Assembly: GCA_017116025.1 (NCBI GenBank)
Contig: JAFITR010000058.1
Span: 1 to 8,713 of the forward strand
DNA length: 8,713 bases
Direction: 5' to 3'
From: Simkania negevensis
GTDB lineage: Bacteria; Chlamydiota; Chlamydiia; Chlamydiales; JAFITR01
In this document: positions 5,859-8,713 of the stretch, piece after piece
Layout of the letters: each line of letters starts with the position of its first letter
How positions within the stretch are numbered: position 1 is the stretch's first letter
Position numbers and translations under genes: made by a program
Notes under the pieces: generated by a model
Told to the model about the DNA's origin: nothing
The model's input: only the letters and a program-made list of their open reading frames with translations
Database searches by the model: none

Positions 5859-6746
5859 ATGAAATTATTTGATTCACATCGCATACAGAGTAAGCAACAC
5901 ACCTTGTATGTAGAAACACTTGGAAATGCATTAGATCCAGCTTCTGTTTTGATTTCAGGTGCTATGGAAGGTGCTTGGTGTTGGAGTGAACGCTTTTGCC
6001 AGATTCTTGCAGATGCAGGCTTCTTTGTTGTTCGATTTGATCATCGTGACATAGGCCGTTCAACACAGAGCCCTCCAGATACAATCTATAATCTACAGGA
6101 CCTCACTGGAGACGTGATAGCGATCTTAGATGCTCTTCGAATTGAAAAAGCGCATTTTGTTGGACATTCCATGGGTGGTCATATTTGCCAACAATTAGCG
6201 ATTGATTATCCGACTAGAGTCATAACCATTTGCCCCATTGGTTCTGCTCCAATTGGAGAAACAGAGGAGACGATAAAAAGCCTTACTGAGGAAGAGCAGA
6301 GCATTATGGATCAAACCTGGAAGGTTTACCTTGCTCGTAAGGATTCAGAAGATATCGAAGAGCATACCCGTGGTTTTCTTGAGGTTTATCGCTATCTGCA
6401 TGGTACAGTCCCTATGGATGAAAACATTGCTCGCCATTATCTCTCAGAGATGATCACGCATTCGCCAAAGGAAACACTGCAAGCAGGTAACCACCACGAG
6501 AAAGTGATGGCTCGTTTAATGGATAGCTCACACGAAAGAAAAGGCATTTTAGGCCAGATAAAAATTCCAACGTTGATTATCCACGGTGAACAAGAGAGAG
6601 CTGCTTTGCCGCGTTTTGCGATATCGATGAGTCGAGAGATTCCAGCTGCTCGCTTGGAGCTCGTCAAGGGCATGGGACATATCTTCTTCAGCAGAGAGCT
6701 GGAAGATAAAATCACGGACAAACTCATCGAACACATGCAAAATTAA
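5859..6746 (+). CDS. Alpha/beta hydrolase, RdmC-like esterase group
   Basis: The product has 295 residues from ATG 5859, which has a strong TTGGAG ribosome site nine bases upstream. It belongs to the alpha/beta-hydrolase group with RdmC-like esterases. The segment FVVRFDHRDIGRSTQSPP (56-73) is very typical, and the nucleophile elbow is G-H-S-M-G-G (Ser104). A helical cap follows (about 135-225), and the catalytic His is His274 in GMGH. The place normally held by Asp in HGxxD is Glu246 (HGEQERA), an uncommon but workable acid. The frame stays open upstream to a TTG at 5703 and encodes a signal-peptide-like run LLLFLPLFLCAFTTIF (5781-5828). Most of that extension (to 5791) is acetyltransferase remnant read in another frame, so the leader looks truncated. 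The stop codon lies inside the IS target duplication. Confidence 0.8.
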   Translation: MKLFDSHRIQSKQHTLYVETLGNALDPASVLISGAMEGAWCWSERFCQILADAGFFVVRFDHRDIGRSTQSPPDTIYNLQDLTGDVIAILDALRIEKAHFVGHSMGGHICQQLAIDYPTRVITICPIGSAPIGETEETIKSLTEEEQSIMDQTWKVYLARKDSEDIEEHTRGFLEVYRYLHGTVPMDENIARHYLSEMITHSPKETLQAGNHHEKVMARLMDSSHERKGILGQIKIPTLIIHGEQERAALPRFAISMSREIPAARLELVKGMGHIFFSRELEDKITDKLIEHMQN

Positions 6747-6750
6747 ATAA
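6743..6750 (+). repeat. Left target-site duplication of the IS982-family element
   Basis: TTAAATAA here is identical to 7774-7781, and both copies directly adjoin the CGTGAG inverted termini. It includes the TAA stop codon of the upstream hydrolase (6744-6746). Confidence 0.8.
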
Positions 6751-7773
6751 CGTGAGTTTTGAGTTTATGTTTTTATAGCCAAAGCCTTTAGATCGTTTTT
6801 CGTCAGATTTAGCGATGGTTTCTTTTCTTGGTGAGAATATGCTATGAGCGCACTGTATAAATTGACAAAGAAGTTAAAAGGACTGCGATGCCTGCTGTGT
6901 TCTATCTGCGAAATGTTTTTTAACTGATCGTTTACCGTTTCTATTAGGGATCTTTTTCGCAGTAGCACTTTGTCTGCAATAGGCATTAATTGATTCTTCA
7001 TGTTTTTCTTGAGTTTTGTAATTAACTGTAAACCTCGTTCATATAGGTCTGTAAACAGCTTTTTAGATATGTACCCTTTGTCACCAAAAAGCCTGCCAAA
7101 GAGATTTTGTGTCATATTTGGCACAGGTATTCTATCGTCGGTATTGCCAGGAGAAAATTGAAATGCTAATAGTTCACCTTTATCATTGATGATGATGTGG
7201 ACCTTAAATCCAAAAAACCAACCAGTTGAACTTTTTCCTCTCTTAGCGATCCCCTTAAAAACCTTGTGGGAATGGATTCGTCTATTGTGGCAGACGACGA
7301 TTGGGGTGGAATCAATAAAGGCAATCCCTGTAACGTCTCCCAAACGGGTATGAAGATAACAATGCAGCGGAAATATTAACTGGGACATTAAGGATACAAA
7401 GTAACTGTAACTAACTAGATCAGGAAAGTAATGATTTAAATTCTCGCAAACACGTATTAAATAAAAATGTTTAAAAGTGCGATAGTCCGATTGATGGAAA
7501 TAAATGACAATAGTCATCATTTCACTTAACGATAGACTTGACTGTGGACCTCTCGATGATTTACCGTGATCTATCTGATAAGCGTTCATTTGGGGCTCGA
7601 ATTCCTTGCAAAAATCATCGACTTTACAGAACAGCTCGACTATGTCCATTTTATCCTCCTGGTGTCTAGTAGGTGTTTTTTGGAAATAACCCTTTTAGAT
7701 CATCAGGTGGATTTTTATCATTAAACTTTTGCGTTACGCCCTCTCTTTCAATCACATAAACTCAAAACTCACG
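6751..7773 (-). mobile_element. Complete IS982-family insertion sequence, 1023 bp
   Basis: Perfect 20-bp terminal inverted repeats CGTGAGTTTTGAGTTTATGT lie at 6751-6770 and, inverted, at 7754-7773. They are flanked by the 8-bp direct repeat TTAAATAA (6743-6750 and 7774-7781). One full-length transposase gene occupies the minus strand, and its stop codon falls inside the left inverted repeat. Intact ends, intact gene and perfect target duplication mean the insertion is recent and may still be active. The non-coding part, 7650-7753, shows nothing further except the ribosome site of the transposase. Confidence 0.92.
6765..7649 (-). CDS. IS982-family transposase (DDE)
   Basis: The product has 294 residues, a usual length for the family, and starts at an ATG with AGGAGG five bases upstream. 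The N-terminal part carries the IS982-like pattern ELFCKVDDFCKEFEP and SLSEMMTIVIYFHQSDYRTFKHFY. The DDE catalytic triad is visible: Asp113 in IAFIDSTPI, Asp190 in FGDKGYIS, and Glu237 in RSLIETVNDQLKN. All are intact and the frame is unbroken. The enzyme should cut and join the element at its CGTGAG ends. Confidence 0.93.
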   Translation of the reverse strand: MDIVELFCKVDDFCKEFEPQMNAYQIDHGKSSRGPQSSLSLSEMMTIVIYFHQSDYRTFKHFYLIRVCENLNHYFPDLVSYSYFVSLMSQLIFPLHCYLHTRLGDVTGIAFIDSTPIVVCHNRRIHSHKVFKGIAKRGKSSTGWFFGFKVHIIINDKGELLAFQFSPGNTDDRIPVPNMTQNLFGRLFGDKGYISKKLFTDLYERGLQLITKLKKNMKNQLMPIADKVLLRKRSLIETVNDQLKNISQIEHSRHRSPFNFFVNLYSALIAYSHQEKKPSLNLTKNDLKALAIKT

Positions 7774-7781
7774 TTAAATAA
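7774..7781 (+). repeat. Right target-site duplication of the IS982-family element
   Basis: TTAAATAA matches 6743-6750 exactly. Removing the element and one copy joins the hydrolase stop codon to the methyltransferase leader with about 51 bases between the two genes. Confidence 0.8.
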
Positions 7782-7828
7782 TAACTCCAGGAAAGGCCAT
7801 TGTTCTCAATATATCTGGAAGGTAAATA

Positions 7829-8620
7829 ATGGGAAGTTTACAACATCAAAGTGCTAAATCATCGCACTACAATAAAGACGCAAAGCATTACGACGAGTTT
7901 AATGAGGAAAAGTCAGCAGTAATTAATCGAACGATAGAAGGCCTTCTGCAAAAATACCACGTAGAGACACTTCTTGACCTTACTTGTGGAACAGGCTCTC
8001 AAGTTTTCTGGTTTGCGAAATGTGGCTATGAGGTAACAGGTTCAGATTTCAATGCAAATATGTTGAAGATTGCTCGCGGCAGGGCCAAGAAAGAAAAAGT
8101 AGGTGTGAAGCTCCTCCAAGGCGACGTACGTACTGCACAAGTCGGAAAATTCGATGCGGCCCTCACAATATTCAATGCTGTGGGGCACCTCACAAAGAAT
8201 GATTTTGAAAAAGCTATGCGGAACATAAACGGTAACCTCCATAAGGGAGGTCTATATATTTTCGATATTTTTAATCTTACCTTTCTAGCGAAAGAGGACA
8301 ATATTACCTCGTTGACAATCGACTACTTAGTAACAACAAGCAATACGCAAGCCCGTACCATTCAATACAGCACGATAGATGATAACGGAACCCTTGCCTC
8401 CTATACCACTTCCTATAAGCAGAAAGGGAGGGGAACAGCAAAAAACTCTAAAAGTGGTCAAACTTTACAAGTTTATACGATAAAACAGCTTCAAGAGATG
8501 CTTCAACAAAATGGTTTTAAGGTCGTTAAACGCTGTAATGTTGATGGGTCAAAGTTTGTCGAAAATAAAAGTGATCGTATCTTAATAGTCGCAAAAAAAG
8601 TAGGGGAGGCGAATGAGTGA
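7829..8620 (+). CDS. Class I SAM-dependent methyltransferase
   Basis: The product has 263 residues and a Rossmann-fold SAM-binding domain in the N-terminal half. Motif I is LLDLTCGTGSQ (48-58). The ribose-binding acidic residue is Asp73 in TGSDFNANML. Motif III is around GDV (98-100). FDAALTIFNAVGHL (108-121) forms the usual substrate-side loop, and LHKGGLYIFDIFN is the motif before the C-terminal half. The acceptor cannot be deduced; small-molecule O- or N-methyltransferases share this layout. ATG 7829 has GGAAGG six bases upstream. Before the IS982 insertion the gene probably followed the alpha/beta hydrolase in one operon. It overlaps the next gene start by eight bases, so it was also coupled to a downstream partner that is now truncated. 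Confidence 0.85.
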   Translation: MGSLQHQSAKSSHYNKDAKHYDEFNEEKSAVINRTIEGLLQKYHVETLLDLTCGTGSQVFWFAKCGYEVTGSDFNANMLKIARGRAKKEKVGVKLLQGDVRTAQVGKFDAALTIFNAVGHLTKNDFEKAMRNINGNLHKGGLYIFDIFNLTFLAKEDNITSLTIDYLVTTSNTQARTIQYSTIDDNGTLASYTTSYKQKGRGTAKNSKSGQTLQVYTIKQLQEMLQQNGFKVVKRCNVDGSKFVENKSDRILIVAKKVGEANE

Positions 8621-8660
8621 AGGGGCAAGTGCCTTAGAACTTGCTCAAAGGCTTATTCAA
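8613..8660 (+). pseudogene. 5' fragment of a gene cut by an IS, possibly M20-family peptidase
   Basis: ATG 8613 overlaps the methyltransferase stop (8618-8620) and has GGGGAGG three bases upstream. Native coding runs 16 codons (MSEGASALELAQRLIQ). The next codons, CGT GAG TTC GAT TTT TAA, belong to the inserted IS end, so the product now stops at 8678 after 21 residues. The pattern ALELAQRLIQ followed by Arg resembles the first helix of M20 metallopeptidases such as DapE or ArgE (LELAQxLIxRPS). That similarity rests on about ten residues and is only suggestive. Confidence 0.5.
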
Positions 8661-8713
8661 CGTGAGTTCGATTTTTAACCAGCACGTTTCCAAATGTTTA
8701 ACTTTTTCTAAAT
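8661..8713. mobile_element. End of an insertion sequence lying mostly right of the window
   Basis: The sequence begins CGTGAGTTCG directly after TTATTCAA and continues into the IS body to the window edge. Bases 8661-8696 are the reverse complement of 1-36, so the same IS end faces inward at both sides. The 17 extra bases (8697-8713) show further into the element than the left copy does. No transposase coding is recognisable in this short piece. Confidence 0.65.

Noticed and set aside
6437..6740. Antisense frames within the alpha/beta hydrolase gene
   Set aside because: The sense strand encodes conserved catalytic motifs throughout, so these are shadows.
8026..8301. Antisense frames within the methyltransferase gene
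   Set aside because: They overlap the conserved SAM-binding domain and have no supporting start signals.

Overview
The window is AT-rich bacterial DNA. It carries seven recognisable protein genes, one orphan gene, two gene remnants and one complete insertion sequence. Its two ends are inverted copies of the same 36-bp sequence, which I read as the end of a second, related insertion sequence. The segment is therefore the unique DNA lying between two copies of a repeated mobile element. The IS density, gene decay and poly-A tracts suit a host-associated or intracellular bacterium, for example an amoeba- or arthropod-associated member of Chlamydiota, Legionellales or Rickettsiales. The window has no rRNA or marker gene that settles the lineage, and I saw no tRNA or CRISPR array.

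Layout. Bases 1-36 are the left IS end. The IS abuts a HIT/GalT-like protein gene (54-1049) whose N-terminal leader it probably replaced. A secreted alpha/beta hydrolase follows on the same strand (1101-2114). A compound tandem repeat (2153-2219) fills the gap to two convergent minus-strand genes. These are overlapping paralogues of the eukaryotic-type LYS1 saccharopine dehydrogenase (3272-4372, then 2215-3297), both with the full set of expected catalytic residues. The 376-base divergent region 4373-4748 holds a likely extended -10 promoter for the dehydrogenase pair, a 19-bp hairpin, and a 74-bp-period direct repeat that duplicates a sigma70-like promoter in front of an orphan, cysteine-rich gene (4749-5597).

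The orphan gene ends at a run of eight A residues. Reading through in the -1 frame leads into a broken GNAT acetyltransferase remnant (about 5591-5791), whose acetyl-CoA-binding half is missing. The remnant runs into an RdmC-like alpha/beta hydrolase (5859-6746). An intact IS982-family element (6751-7773, 8-bp target duplication TTAAATAA) lies right at the hydrolase stop codon. It separates the hydrolase from a class I SAM methyltransferase (7829-8620) that would otherwise start about 50 bases downstream. The methyltransferase overlaps the start of another gene, possibly an M20-family peptidase, which is cut after 16 codons by the right-hand IS end (8661-8713).

No single pathway links these genes. 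The most unusual content is the tandem pair of LYS1-type dehydrogenases without visible pathway partners. The other themes are IS-mediated truncation at both ends and the frame-shifted junction around 5584-5791.
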